Both the position numbers and the translations under genes were made by a program. A model generated the notes under the pieces. It ran no database searches. It was given only the letters and a program-made list of their open reading frames with translations, and was not told where the DNA came from. Source: Bacteroidota bacterium (lineage in GTDB: Bacteria; Bacteroidota; Bacteroidia; NORP154). Taken from it: a stretch of DNA of 10,431 nt. This document shows positions 1 through 6,910 of this stretch, one piece after another; the first letter of the stretch is position 1, and every line of letters starts with the position of its first letter. Location of the stretch: NCBI GenBank assembly GCA_002401055.1, contig NVRZ01000094.1:1-10431 (forward strand). Direction: 5' to 3'.

Positions 1-246
1 ATGTCCGGAGATCATCACGAACGAAACGTCCGAACCCAGCGCGATTACTTTGTCGAGTACTTCCACGCCATCCATTTTGGGCATCTTGATGTCGCAGAGC
101 ACCACATCGAAATCTCCGGCTTGAATCATTTTCAGGCCTTCAAGGCCATCGGTGGCTTCTTCTACTTCGTGTTTTTCGTATTCCAGAATTTCCCGTAGGG
201 ACTTTCGAATACTGGGCTCATCATCTATTATGAGGATTTTGGACAT
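1..246 (-). CDS. Response regulator, N-terminal receiver domain (partial; probably NtrC-type)
   Basis: Only the first 82 codons are inside the window; the rest lies beyond base 1. The protein begins MSKILIIDDEPSIRKSL and is a CheY-like receiver domain. The acidic pocket is D8-D9, the phospho-acceptor is D52 in the LCDIKMP motif, and the switch Ser is S80 in MISGH. The lysine and output domain would follow outside the window. A sensor histidine kinase would phosphorylate D52 to control the missing output domain. The sequence style (DDEPSIRKSLREIL, DGVEVL, MISGH) resembles receivers of sigma-54-dependent NtrC-family regulators, but the output domain cannot be seen, so that subtype is inference. 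The ATG at 246 gives the usual start just before beta-strand 1. The gene lies 121 bases downstream of the phosphatase gene. Its leader is A/T-rich, with no recognisable promoter or Shine-Dalgarno sequence. Confidence 0.92.
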   Translation of the reverse strand, partial: MSKILIIDDEPSIRKSLREILEYEKHEVEEATDGLEGLKMIQAGDFDVVLCDIKMPKMDGVEVLDKVIALGSDVSFVMISGH

Positions 247-367
247 AATTAAAATAATAAATTGGACAGGAAAACGAAGAACAGCGAGTGATTAGAACTA
301 TATTTTTCTCTCTTCATTTGTTCTATTGTTCAAGTTTTTCTTTTTTGATAAACGAATGACTTTATAA

Positions 368-1297
368 TTATTTTTTTGCTAATTCTGACATTACGCCCTC
401 CCGCAAGGAGTAGGTGGACAGCCTCAGGTTCCCAATTTCCAACTTTTCTACGATTAAATCAATAAAGATGCTTGCAATCACAATGGTCTCAACTCGAAAA
501 TCTACCAATCCCTTTAGATTTTCCCTCTCGGCTTTCGAAGACTTTAGTAGATTGCTATGCGTATTTTTTAATTGTACCAGATCAAATTGATATTCGGTGA
601 GGCCAACATAGTTTTGCCTATCGTTGTTTGCATATTGAATGATTTCGGCGAGAGATTCGAAAGAACCCGATGATCCGATCAATAAATCAATTTTATATTC
701 TTCTGCTTTTGAAAACATCTCTTCTAATTCGTCCGTAAAGTATTCTCGAAGATCGGCAATGTGTAATTCAGATAAGGGGTCACTTAATTGAAATTTATCC
801 ATTATCCGAGCAACTCCTAGGTTGAAGCTCTTTTTCCAGATAGTTTGATCCTGATTGGCAATAATGAACTCGGTGCTTCCGCCTCCGATGTCCATAATGA
901 GGGAAAGGCCTTCGCCTAAACTCAGCGCGCGCCGAACTCCGAGGTATATCAGTTCTGCTTCTCTATTGCCTGTAATTACGTTAATGTTCATTTGGAATGT
1001 TTTCGACACTTCATTTACAAAATCCACGCCATTGTTAGCACTCCTGATGGCGGAAGTGGCAATGGGGTAGGTGCTTTCCACGTCATATTCTTCGATTTTT
1101 TTCTTGTAAATAGCCAATGCATCCAGTCCTCGCTGAAAGGCGTCTTCGGCAATCACCCCTTTGTTGATTCCACCGCGTCCCAGTTTTACGGGCATTTTTG
1201 TTTTAAAGATTATATCAGGGAGAGAGGTAGGGGAGAGGTCGACAATTAAGAGGTTAAAGGTGTTTGTGCCTAAGTCTATTATTGCGATTCGTTTCAT
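368..1297 (-). CDS. Ppx/GppA family phosphatase (exopolyphosphatase / pppGpp phosphohydrolase)
   Basis: A 309-residue cytoplasmic protein of the ASKHA (actin/Hsp70/sugar kinase) fold. The family removes terminal phosphate from polyphosphate or converts pppGpp to ppGpp. The first phosphate-binding loop is at residues 8-20 (DLGTNTFNLLIVD). The second is at 136-143 (DIGGGSTE). Between them, ITGNREAELIYLGV (108-121) carries the conserved Glu, probably E113, that aligns with the catalytic Glu of E. coli Ppx. The length of about 310 residues fits the short form common in many bacteria, which lacks the C-terminal HD-like domain of the roughly 500-residue E. coli enzymes. Sequence alone does not separate polyphosphatase from pppGpp phosphatase activity, so no gene symbol is given. 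It lies 131 bases after the ABC permease gene, in a gap holding repeat-like sequence. The ATG at 1297 directly precedes the first phosphate loop strand (MKRIAIIDLG), so the start is secure. Confidence 0.93.
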   Translation of the reverse strand: MKRIAIIDLGTNTFNLLIVDLSPTSLPDIIFKTKMPVKLGRGGINKGVIAEDAFQRGLDALAIYKKKIEEYDVESTYPIATSAIRSANNGVDFVNEVSKTFQMNINVITGNREAELIYLGVRRALSLGEGLSLIMDIGGGSTEFIIANQDQTIWKKSFNLGVARIMDKFQLSDPLSELHIADLREYFTDELEEMFSKAEEYKIDLLIGSSGSFESLAEIIQYANNDRQNYVGLTEYQFDLVQLKNTHSNLLKSSKAERENLKGLVDFRVETIVIASIFIDLIVEKLEIGNLRLSTYSLREGVMSELAKK

Positions 1298-1306
1298 CTA
1301 CCTTTA

Positions 1307-1348
1307 ATTGAATGACGAATATCGAACAAGGAATGTCGAATGACGAAG
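1307..1348. repeat. Short repeat cluster (GAATGACGAA units) between permease and Ppx/GppA genes
   Basis: The 10-mer GAATGACGAA occurs twice, at 1310-1319 and 1338-1347. The related unit GAATGTCGAA sits directly before the second copy, at 1331-1340, overlapping it by three bases. ATCGAAC lies between the copies. The rest of the gap up to 1428 has loosely repetitive CAATC / ATCTACAATC text. The pattern looks like the degenerate intergenic repeats I recall from many Bacteroidota genomes; that comparison is from memory. It lies in the leader of the phosphatase gene, ending some 10 bases before its start codon, so it would be transcribed with it if the operon is read through. Confidence 0.5.
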
Positions 1349-1428
1349 TATAGATAAGAAGGAATTCGTGTTCAACGAGGAGATTGAGTTTAAGTACTGA
1401 CAATCAAAAAATCTACAATCTATATTCA

Positions 1429-2757
1429 TCAATAAAAAAGCCATTTCCAGATTTCTCGGTAGGAGGCTTTTTTTCCGTACATAAGAATTCCGGTTTTGTA
1501 AACTTTGGCAGCCAGCCAGGTCATAAATATAAAGGTGGCCACAAGTAGCGTCATGGAAAGGACCAGTTCCCAAATAGCTGAGCTACTGATTCCCATGGCA
1601 ACTCTTACCATCATAATGATCGGCGAAGTGAAAGGAATAATTGATAGCCAGAACGCCGCAGGTCCATCTGGATTTTGCATGACAAAAATTGCCATGACAT
1701 ACGCAAACATTAAAGGCATTGTAATGGGAATCATAAATTGTTGAGTATCGGTCTCATTGTCAACTGCAGCACCAACGGCTGCAAACATGGCACTGTACAA
1801 TAGGTAGCCGCCTAAAAAGTAAAAGAGGAACATCCCCAACATCAATGGCCAGTTAATTCTGAATATTAGATTATTTGGATCGATCATGTCTTTGGTCGTA
1901 ATGGCTTTCTCCGTTTGCATTTCCTTCATCATTTCGGTGGTCATTTGGATGCCGTCCAGGTTTGCTGGGTCGTAATTCATGTCAAAAAAGATGGACTGAA
2001 CCCCGACCACGATGCCAACAGTTAAGACTATCCAGATAGCAAACTGGGTTAGCCCCACCAGAGCTATGCCGATTATTTTGCCCATCATTAACTGAAATGG
2101 TTTTACTGAAGAAATGATAACCTCAATGATCCGGCTGGTTTTTTCTTCAATAACGCCTCTCATTACCTGAACACCATAAAGGAATATGAACATGAATATC
2201 AAAAGGCCAAAAGCGAAACCCACAAAGCCTTTTTCCTTATTAACCTCTTCTTCTTCACCGGACTTTTTGTAACGAATTGTATTCAGCCTGAAATCGATTT
2301 TTACATTGTAAAAGTCTTCACGACTAATATTGTATTGCTTTAAGTTAATAGTTTCCAGAATTTCCTCAATCTGTCTTTCAATATTCCGGTGAATCGCCGT
2401 GCTAGGTTGTTTTTCAAAGAACAGTTGGGCGGTTTTACCAAAGGTTATGTTTGAAGGAATGTGAAGGATTCCCGTGTAATCGGAATTGTAAAGCAATTTT
2501 TTTGCTTCGTCTAGGGAGATGTTCTGGTAGTCAAATACAATTATCTTGTTGCTCCGGTCTTTCAACCCAGAAAAAACGGGATACATATCATCGATCACAA
2601 GCAGTTTTTGATTCTGATTTTCTGCCATTCCCATCCAGATGACCAGAGTCATCATTCCAGCAATTAGCAGGGGGCCAAGTACGGACATAACAACAAAGGA
2701 GGTCTTTTTAACCCTTGAGAGGTACTCGCGGCGTATGATGAGTAGAATCTTATTCAT
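1429..2757 (-). CDS. ABC-2 family transporter permease (NatB-like)
   Basis: A 442-residue inner-membrane permease of the ABC-2 export type, probably partner of the ATPase encoded just upstream. It starts MNKILLIIRREYLSRV, a typical cytoplasmic lead-in. One membrane segment follows at about 22-44, then a large extracytoplasmic domain of about 130 residues. A cluster of roughly six further membrane segments lies at about 180-200, 229-257, 305-330, 343-360, 371-388 and 397-417. The cytoplasmic loop after the second segment carries EEKTSRIIEVIISSVKP, a hallmark of NatB-type permeases. The C-terminus YGKKASYREIWKW is also characteristic. I chose the ATG at 2757, which overlaps the end of the ATPase gene by 8 bases (ATGAATAA) and so suggests translational coupling; an in-frame ATG 12 bases further upstream is less likely. 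Homologues export sodium or small molecules, but the substrate cannot be read from the sequence. Confidence 0.93.
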   Translation of the reverse strand: MNKILLIIRREYLSRVKKTSFVVMSVLGPLLIAGMMTLVIWMGMAENQNQKLLVIDDMYPVFSGLKDRSNKIIVFDYQNISLDEAKKLLYNSDYTGILHIPSNITFGKTAQLFFEKQPSTAIHRNIERQIEEILETINLKQYNISREDFYNVKIDFRLNTIRYKKSGEEEEVNKEKGFVGFAFGLLIFMFIFLYGVQVMRGVIEEKTSRIIEVIISSVKPFQLMMGKIIGIALVGLTQFAIWIVLTVGIVVGVQSIFFDMNYDPANLDGIQMTTEMMKEMQTEKAITTKDMIDPNNLIFRINWPLMLGMFLFYFLGGYLLYSAMFAAVGAAVDNETDTQQFMIPITMPLMFAYVMAIFVMQNPDGPAAFWLSIIPFTSPIIMMVRVAMGISSSAIWELVLSMTLLVATFIFMTWLAAKVYKTGILMYGKKASYREIWKWLFY

Positions 2758-3694
2758 CTTCAGTTGCATTTATTGAGCTGTCTCCCACTGCGTTGATAAA
2801 GATCTCGCGCATTTTAGGTATCAATTCATTGCATGATTGAATTTCAACGATAGGCAAGATTTTGGTGAGAAGTTGGTTTAAGCTCTCACCATTCGTGCCC
2901 AGCTTTACTTTTGCTGTGATCAGTCCATCAACCTCCTCATTACTAACCAACTCGCTGCCATTTAAATGTTGGTTAAATCCTTCCAGCTCCCCCTTAAAAA
3001 CAATTTCATAGGTGCTTGTTCTAAATGATTTTTTCACGTCCTGCATAGATCCGTATAGAATAACCTTTGAGTTGTTTATAAGGGCAATGTCGTCACAGAG
3101 CTCCTCAACGGACTCCATGTTGTGCGTGGAAAAGATAATGGTGGTACCTTTTTCTTTTAGCTCCAGAATTTCCCTCTTAATTAGCTCTGTATTTATGGGG
3201 TCGAAACCTGTAAAGGGTTCATCAAAAATCAGGAGTTTTGGCTTGTGAAGAACGGTTGTAATAAATTGAATTTTCTGCTGCATTCCTTTTGACAGCTCCT
3301 CAATCTTTTTGTTCCACCATGATTGAATCTCAAATTTTTCGAACCAATACTTTAGTCTTTCCAATGCATCTGATCGGGAGAGGCCCTTTAGTTGTGCGAG
3401 GTACAGGGACTGCTCGCCGACCTTCATTTTTTTGTAAAGCCCCCTCTCTTCTGGGAGGTAACCCATTTTCTCTACGTCATTGGGGTGCAGTGCGTGGCCT
3501 TCGAAAAGAATCTTTCCGCTATCTGGGGCCGTGATTTGATTGATTATTCTAATCAATGAAGTTTTTCCTGCTCCGTTGGGTCCAAGTAAGCCAAATATCC
3601 GCTGCTCCTTAACGGATATCGAAATACCATCAAGCGCAAGGTGATTGGAGTATTGCTTGGTTACGTTTTCAGCGCTAAGTAGTACTTCAGGCAT
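2750..3694 (-). CDS. ABC transporter ATP-binding protein (NatA-like)
   Basis: The ATPase subunit of an ABC exporter. Residues are counted here from the upstream GTG at 3706; subtract 4 for the ATG at 3694. Walker A is GPNGAGKT at 42-49, the signature motif is LSKGMQQK at 138-145, Walker B is LLIFDEP at 158-164, the D-loop is GFDP at 167-170, and the switch His is H195 (STHNM). The Q-loop region reads GYLPEERGLYKKM, as in NatA-type proteins. About 90 residues follow the ATPase core, matching the DUF4162-like extension of this subfamily. The two proteins probably form a 2+2 transporter, since the permease gene overlaps this one by 8 bases. The start is ambiguous: ATG at 3694 (MPEVLLSAENVTKQY) fits homologue length best, while ATG at 3703 and GTG at 3706 are in frame upstream. 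None has a good ribosome binding site. Confidence 0.94.
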   Translation of the reverse strand: MPEVLLSAENVTKQYSNHLALDGISISVKEQRIFGLLGPNGAGKTSLIRIINQITAPDSGKILFEGHALHPNDVEKMGYLPEERGLYKKMKVGEQSLYLAQLKGLSRSDALERLKYWFEKFEIQSWWNKKIEELSKGMQQKIQFITTVLHKPKLLIFDEPFTGFDPINTELIKREILELKEKGTTIIFSTHNMESVEELCDDIALINNSKVILYGSMQDVKKSFRTSTYEIVFKGELEGFNQHLNGSELVSNEEVDGLITAKVKLGTNGESLNQLLTKILPIVEIQSCNELIPKMREIFINAVGDSSINATEDE

Positions 3695-3727
3695 GGTATA
3701 CATCACTAATAAGCTGCCTAAAGATCG

Positions 3728-3814
3728 TCATTCCGATTCGCCAATACGCAGGGAAAGAATCTCTAATTGAATGACTGAGTAGAGACTGCTTCTTCGCTTC
3801 ACTCATCGCAATGA
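3728..3814. repeat. 87-base imperfect palindrome (REP/MITE-like)
   Basis: The ends are near-perfect inverted repeats: TCATTCCGAT at 3728-3737 and ATCGCAATGA at 3805-3814 match at 9 of 10 positions. Near the centre, TCTCTA (3760-3765) pairs exactly with TAGAGA (3780-3785) around a 14-base loop. The element could therefore fold as a long interrupted hairpin on either strand. It contains no ORF of note. Sequences of this style (TCATTGCGA ends, AGCGAAG-type arms) are frequent as dispersed elements in Bacteroidota; this is from memory. It sits between the secreted-protein gene and the ABC ATPase gene, and would fall in the ATPase leader if transcription starts near 3842. Confidence 0.6.
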
Positions 3815-3848
3815 AGATGAAGGCGCATTAGAGGCATTATTATGCTGA

Positions 3849-3856
3849 CAAATGTA
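3849..3856 (-). promoter_or_regulatory. Candidate -7 box for the ABC/Ppx genes
   Basis: On the minus strand this reads TACATTTG, an exact match to the Bacteroidetes -7 consensus TAnnTTTG. No TTG lies at the expected distance for a -33 element, so support is only partial. A start near 3842 would give a leader of about 140 bases that includes the palindromic element at 3728-3814. Confidence 0.28.
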
Positions 3857-3904
3857 AGTATTAGGATGGAAGGTTGTTTTACTCTGAAAAGGTCGTAGGA
3901 AATA

Positions 3905-5668
3905 CTAATAGAGTATCAGCTTGCCGTTGCCAACAGATACTCCATTGTCGCGTACTTGATAGAGATAAACACCCGACTTAAGTTGCCCTTTATGGAATAC
4001 TAATTCAGATTTTCCAGAGGAGAACTTTTCATGTGCAACTTCCTTGCCTACCAAATCGTAAAGAGAGAATGACCTTTTAGAATCAATGGATGGGTTGGCT
4101 GAATTTATAGAAATAGTTACGGTTCCGGTCGTTGGATTGGGATAAAGAGAGACCTCGTTGTTGGTTTGAATCTCTTTAATTCCCGTTGGATTGCCTGAAG
4201 ACGGCCTCACCTTGGTGTATTGAAAAAAGGTAAGCATCATCTCATCTTCCGTTGTTATTCCGAATCCAACATCCACAGTTCCGGTATTGTTGAAGGTAGC
4301 CTCATGAACCAAACCCTCACCCGCATTCAATACAAATTCATTCGGGTCAAAATACCTAACTGCAGGGTCCTCATAATCATAAAATCCCTGATTAAAAGTG
4401 TAACTAAAATTGTAAAACCCATCATACACCTGTGTTCCTTTTTCGTCATTTGGTCCACCGGGATTTCTCTCATAAATGTTGAAGCCAATTCCGTACTTGT
4501 GAGTATGAGATGAGAGCATCCAAATATACATGCTGTCATTGCTTGAAAGCCCTTCCAGGTCATCGGAGGTGACGTTACCAACAAAATTGTGATCGGCGCC
4601 GTCTGCCGGAATGCAGAAGTCGCTGAACGGGCAAGAAATAAATTGTAGCGGAATGGTGTTGAATAGCACGAGATCAGAAATCATTTCAATGGTGCCAGCT
4701 TGTTTTGGCTGCAGATACACATTGGTGTACACCACAGCTTTCAATACAGAATCTGTGTCGTAATTTCTAAGGTGCAGATTCAAGTCCAGTGTGAGGTTTG
4801 GCTCCCAAAAATAGGCTGTGTTTTGTGGAAGATTAATATCAGATGTGTTCTGCCAGGCAGCCACCATGGTGGTTCCATCGGTGAAGGCATTAAAAAAGTT
4901 GGTAACTTCTCTCAGGCCTTCTTGTGTTACGTTGCCGGCTGATTGAGCATCATCAAACTTGTAGATAATGTAATGGTGTGATTCAACATCAATGAAGGAT
5001 TCAATCCGCGTAATTTCCATAGTATCTGAAATCATTGGCAGCTTATACTTAATAAAGAATTCTTTTTCATTGTCGTAAACACCATCGTTTGGTCCTAAGA
5101 AAATAGGACCGAGATGTATTTGAAATCCCTCTGAAGGATCGGGAGCAGGAGGTGGAGTTGCCTGTACCAATCCCATCCCGTTATGATACATATTTATGAG
5201 AGCGGTATCCGCCACAATTCCTGTTTCTGGGGCCCCATTGAGAATCCAAACATGAATGAGGTCAATTTCTTTATTGCTGAGAGCAGGCGCACCCGCATCA
5301 GGCATTACTCCGCCGAGCGCTTGATTGTCAAGTCCATTGTCAGCATCCAAGCCATTGTTTACTTTTTTAAGTAAATAACTAAGATGCGGGTATCCTTTGT
5401 CAACAAGTTTATATCCCCTGGAATTTGCTTCCGGATTGGTAGGAATAACACCAATTAAATTGTTGTACACATCTGCCTCCGTTCCCAGCAGAACAGGTGC
5501 AATTGTGCCATCATGGCATCCTGAAGAAGTACAATTTTGTTGTAAGATACTATAAACCTGTCCCCAGGTGCTTTGCGCTGAAACTGAATTGCTGGTGAGC
5601 AGTAAAGTGATTGCACTGGCCAAAAGAAGGCTATGGAGTTTGCGGCTTTTCGTGAAGGGCATCTTCAT
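3905..5668 (-). CDS. Secreted cytochrome c-like / copper monooxygenase-like (PHM/DBH) protein with T9SS sorting domain
   Basis: A 587-residue exported protein. Residues 1-31 are a signal peptide, with likely cleavage after SVSA. Residues about 32-150 resemble a class I cytochrome c domain: a heme-binding-like C46-x4-C51-H52 and a possible Met ligand M122 in GGVMPDAGAP, followed by a typical LSNKEIDLIHVWILNGA helix. The CxxxxCH spacing is not the classic CxxCH. Residues about 180-490 match the two-domain type II copper monooxygenase core (peptidylglycine hydroxylating / dopamine beta-hydroxylase type). Candidate Cu-H ligands are H231-H232 (ESHHYIIY) and H299 (LNLHLRNY). Candidate Cu-M ligands are H388 and H390 (SSHTHKYG) and M477 (TTEDEMML). 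The last ~85 residues are a type A T9SS sorting domain (SLYPNPTTGTVTI, then SGVYLYQV), directing export across the outer membrane. Enzyme substrate is unknown, and the assignment to copper chemistry rests on motif matching by eye. It stands alone with its own candidate promoter. Confidence 0.85.
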   Translation of the reverse strand: MKMPFTKSRKLHSLLLASAITLLLTSNSVSAQSTWGQVYSILQQNCTSSGCHDGTIAPVLLGTEADVYNNLIGVIPTNPEANSRGYKLVDKGYPHLSYLLKKVNNGLDADNGLDNQALGGVMPDAGAPALSNKEIDLIHVWILNGAPETGIVADTALINMYHNGMGLVQATPPPAPDPSEGFQIHLGPIFLGPNDGVYDNEKEFFIKYKLPMISDTMEITRIESFIDVESHHYIIYKFDDAQSAGNVTQEGLREVTNFFNAFTDGTTMVAAWQNTSDINLPQNTAYFWEPNLTLDLNLHLRNYDTDSVLKAVVYTNVYLQPKQAGTIEMISDLVLFNTIPLQFISCPFSDFCIPADGADHNFVGNVTSDDLEGLSSNDSMYIWMLSSHTHKYGIGFNIYERNPGGPNDEKGTQVYDGFYNFSYTFNQGFYDYEDPAVRYFDPNEFVLNAGEGLVHEATFNNTGTVDVGFGITTEDEMMLTFFQYTKVRPSSGNPTGIKEIQTNNEVSLYPNPTTGTVTISINSANPSIDSKRSFSLYDLVGKEVAHEKFSSGKSELVFHKGQLKSGVYLYQVRDNGVSVGNGKLILY

Positions 5669-5699
5669 TTCGTTTTAATTATTTTTTCAGTGTACCCTT

Positions 5700-5730
5700 C
5701 AAAGTTAACCAATCTGGCGAAAACTTCCAA
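5700..5730 (-). promoter_or_regulatory. Bacteroidetes-type promoter for the secreted heme/copper protein gene
   Basis: The minus strand has TAACTTTG (5707-5700), an exact TAnnTTTG -7 box. A TTG at 5730-5728 lies exactly 20 bases upstream, the spacing expected for the -33 element of the Bacteroidetes primary sigma factor. Transcription would start near 5693, leaving a leader of about 25 A-rich bases before the ATG at 5668. The -33 TTG lies in the loop of the inverted repeat at 5714-5738. Confidence 0.55.
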
Positions 5731-5745
5731 TTCGCCAGTTGGCGA
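5714..5745 (-). terminator. Overlapping inverted repeats after dnaJ (possible transcript end or operator)
   Basis: CTGGCGAA (5714-5721) and TTCGCCAG (5731-5738) form a perfect 8-base stem around a 9-base loop. TCGCCA (5732-5737) also pairs with TGGCGA (5740-5745) across a 2-base gap, so two alternative hairpins compete for the same central arm. They begin 4 bases after the dnaJ stop codon. No U-tract follows, so this is not a classical rho-independent terminator. It may stabilise the 3' end of the grpE-dnaJ mRNA. Because it straddles the -33 box of the next gene, it could instead be a protein-binding operator. Confidence 0.4.
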
Positions 5746-5748
5746 GGA

Positions 5749-6891
5749 TTATTTGAAATACTGGTGCATTTTTTCAAAAAACCCTTTTTGGTCTTTTGCC
5801 GGACTGGGTTTGAAGTTTTCTGAGCTTCGCAGTTTTTCCAGGGCCTTTTTTTCTTCCTTAGAAAGATTCTGTGGCGTCCAAACATTGATGTTGACCAGTA
5901 AATCGCCCTGCCCATAGCCGCTAAGACTAGGAAGCCCCTTTCCTTTTAATCGCAAGAGCGTGCCAGACTGAGTGCCTTCGCCAATCTTGATCTTTGCTTT
6001 GCCTTGCAAAGTTGGAACTTCAGTAGCAGTCCCTAACGCTGCATCGGAAAAATGGAGGTAGAGGTCGTAGAAAAGATTATTGTTGTCTCGCTTTAGCTGA
6101 GGGTGTTCCAGGATTTCTACTAAGACAATTAAGTCTCCAGCAACGCCATTTCGAGGCCCCATGTTTCCTTTCCCAGTTACAGAAAGCTGCATATCATCTT
6201 CTACGCCTGCAGGAATTTCCAACTTTATCCTTTCGTCATCTTTTACAATGCCATCTCCAAAACAGGTGTTGCACTTATCTGTAATTGTTTGTCCTTCGCC
6301 GCCACAACTTGGGCAGGTAGAGGCCGTTTGCATACTTCCTAAAATAGTATTGGCGATACGCGTAACCCTTCCGGATCCATTACACATTTGACATGAACTG
6401 AAGCTACCACCTTCCGCGCCAGAACCATCACAGGTTTCACAGCCCACGTACTTGTTAACTTTTATGTTTTTTTCGACGCCCGCTGCAACTTCTTCAAGGG
6501 TAAGTTTGATTTTTACCCTCAAGTTAGCTCCTCGATTTACTCTTTGGCCTCCTCTTTGTCCACCACCAAAAAAGCTCTCGAAGGGATTAGATCCGCCGAA
6601 GACATCACCAAATTGGCTGAAGATGTCATCCATGCTCATTCCACCACCAAAGCCTCCGGCAGCACCACCCATTCCCGCATGGCCAAATTGGTCATATCGA
6701 TTTCTTTTCTCAGGGTTGCTAACTACTTCATATGCCTCGGCTGCCTCTTTGAATTTATCTTCGGCAGAAGAGTCATCAGGGTTTTTGTCGGGATGGTATT
6801 TAATTGCCTTCTTTCTGTAAGCCTTTTTTATTTCAGCTTCAGAAGCGCCTTTAGATATTCCCAGAACCTCGTAATAATCTCGTTTTGACAT
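5749..6891 (-). CDS. dnaJ: Chaperone protein DnaJ (Hsp40)
   Basis: A type I Hsp40 of 380 residues that delivers unfolded proteins to DnaK and stimulates its ATPase in the cytoplasm. The J domain spans 1-70 with the essential HPD at 33-35 (KYHPDKN). A Gly/Phe-rich linker follows at about 71-115. The zinc-binding region holds four CxxCxGxG repeats, with cysteines at 151/154, 167/170, 193/196 and 207/210. The C-terminal substrate-binding domains run to about 340. All key residues are present and the length is normal. The ATG at 6891 gives the family-typical [13 protein letters not shown]. An in-frame TTG at 6900 has AGGAG seven bases upstream, so initiation there, adding three residues, cannot be excluded. 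It follows grpE after 19 bases, an obvious two-gene operon. dnaK is not in the window. Confidence 0.98.
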   Translation of the reverse strand: MSKRDYYEVLGISKGASEAEIKKAYRKKAIKYHPDKNPDDSSAEDKFKEAAEAYEVVSNPEKRNRYDQFGHAGMGGAAGGFGGGMSMDDIFSQFGDVFGGSNPFESFFGGGQRGGQRVNRGANLRVKIKLTLEEVAAGVEKNIKVNKYVGCETCDGSGAEGGSFSSCQMCNGSGRVTRIANTILGSMQTASTCPSCGGEGQTITDKCNTCFGDGIVKDDERIKLEIPAGVEDDMQLSVTGKGNMGPRNGVAGDLIVLVEILEHPQLKRDNNNLFYDLYLHFSDAALGTATEVPTLQGKAKIKIGEGTQSGTLLRLKGKGLPSLSGYGQGDLLVNINVWTPQNLSKEEKKALEKLRSSENFKPSPAKDQKGFFEKMHQYFK

Positions 6892-6910
6892 GGTTTCCAA
6901 ATGAGTGCTC

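Noticed and set aside
1304..1573. An 89-codon minus-strand frame overlapping the permease 3' end and the intergenic gap.
   Set aside because: It overlaps a strongly supported permease in another frame and continues through repeat text. It has no recognisable domain or ribosome binding site.
4327..4584. Cys-containing alternative frames within the secreted-protein gene on both strands.
   Set aside because: They are shadow frames of a long gene with a clear signal peptide, domain order and T9SS tail. None has a domain of its own.
6452..6820. A 122-residue proline-rich open frame on the plus strand, opposite dnaJ.
   Set aside because: It is the antisense of the Gly/Phe-rich and J-domain coding sequence. 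Codon bias of dnaJ explains the openness, and DnaJ is unmistakable on the other strand.
6903..6910. GAGTGCTC near the dnaJ start, resembling half of the CIRCE heat-shock operator.
   Set aside because: CIRCE needs two 9-base arms separated by 9 bases. No matching arm is present, and the site is between grpE and dnaJ rather than at the operon promoter.
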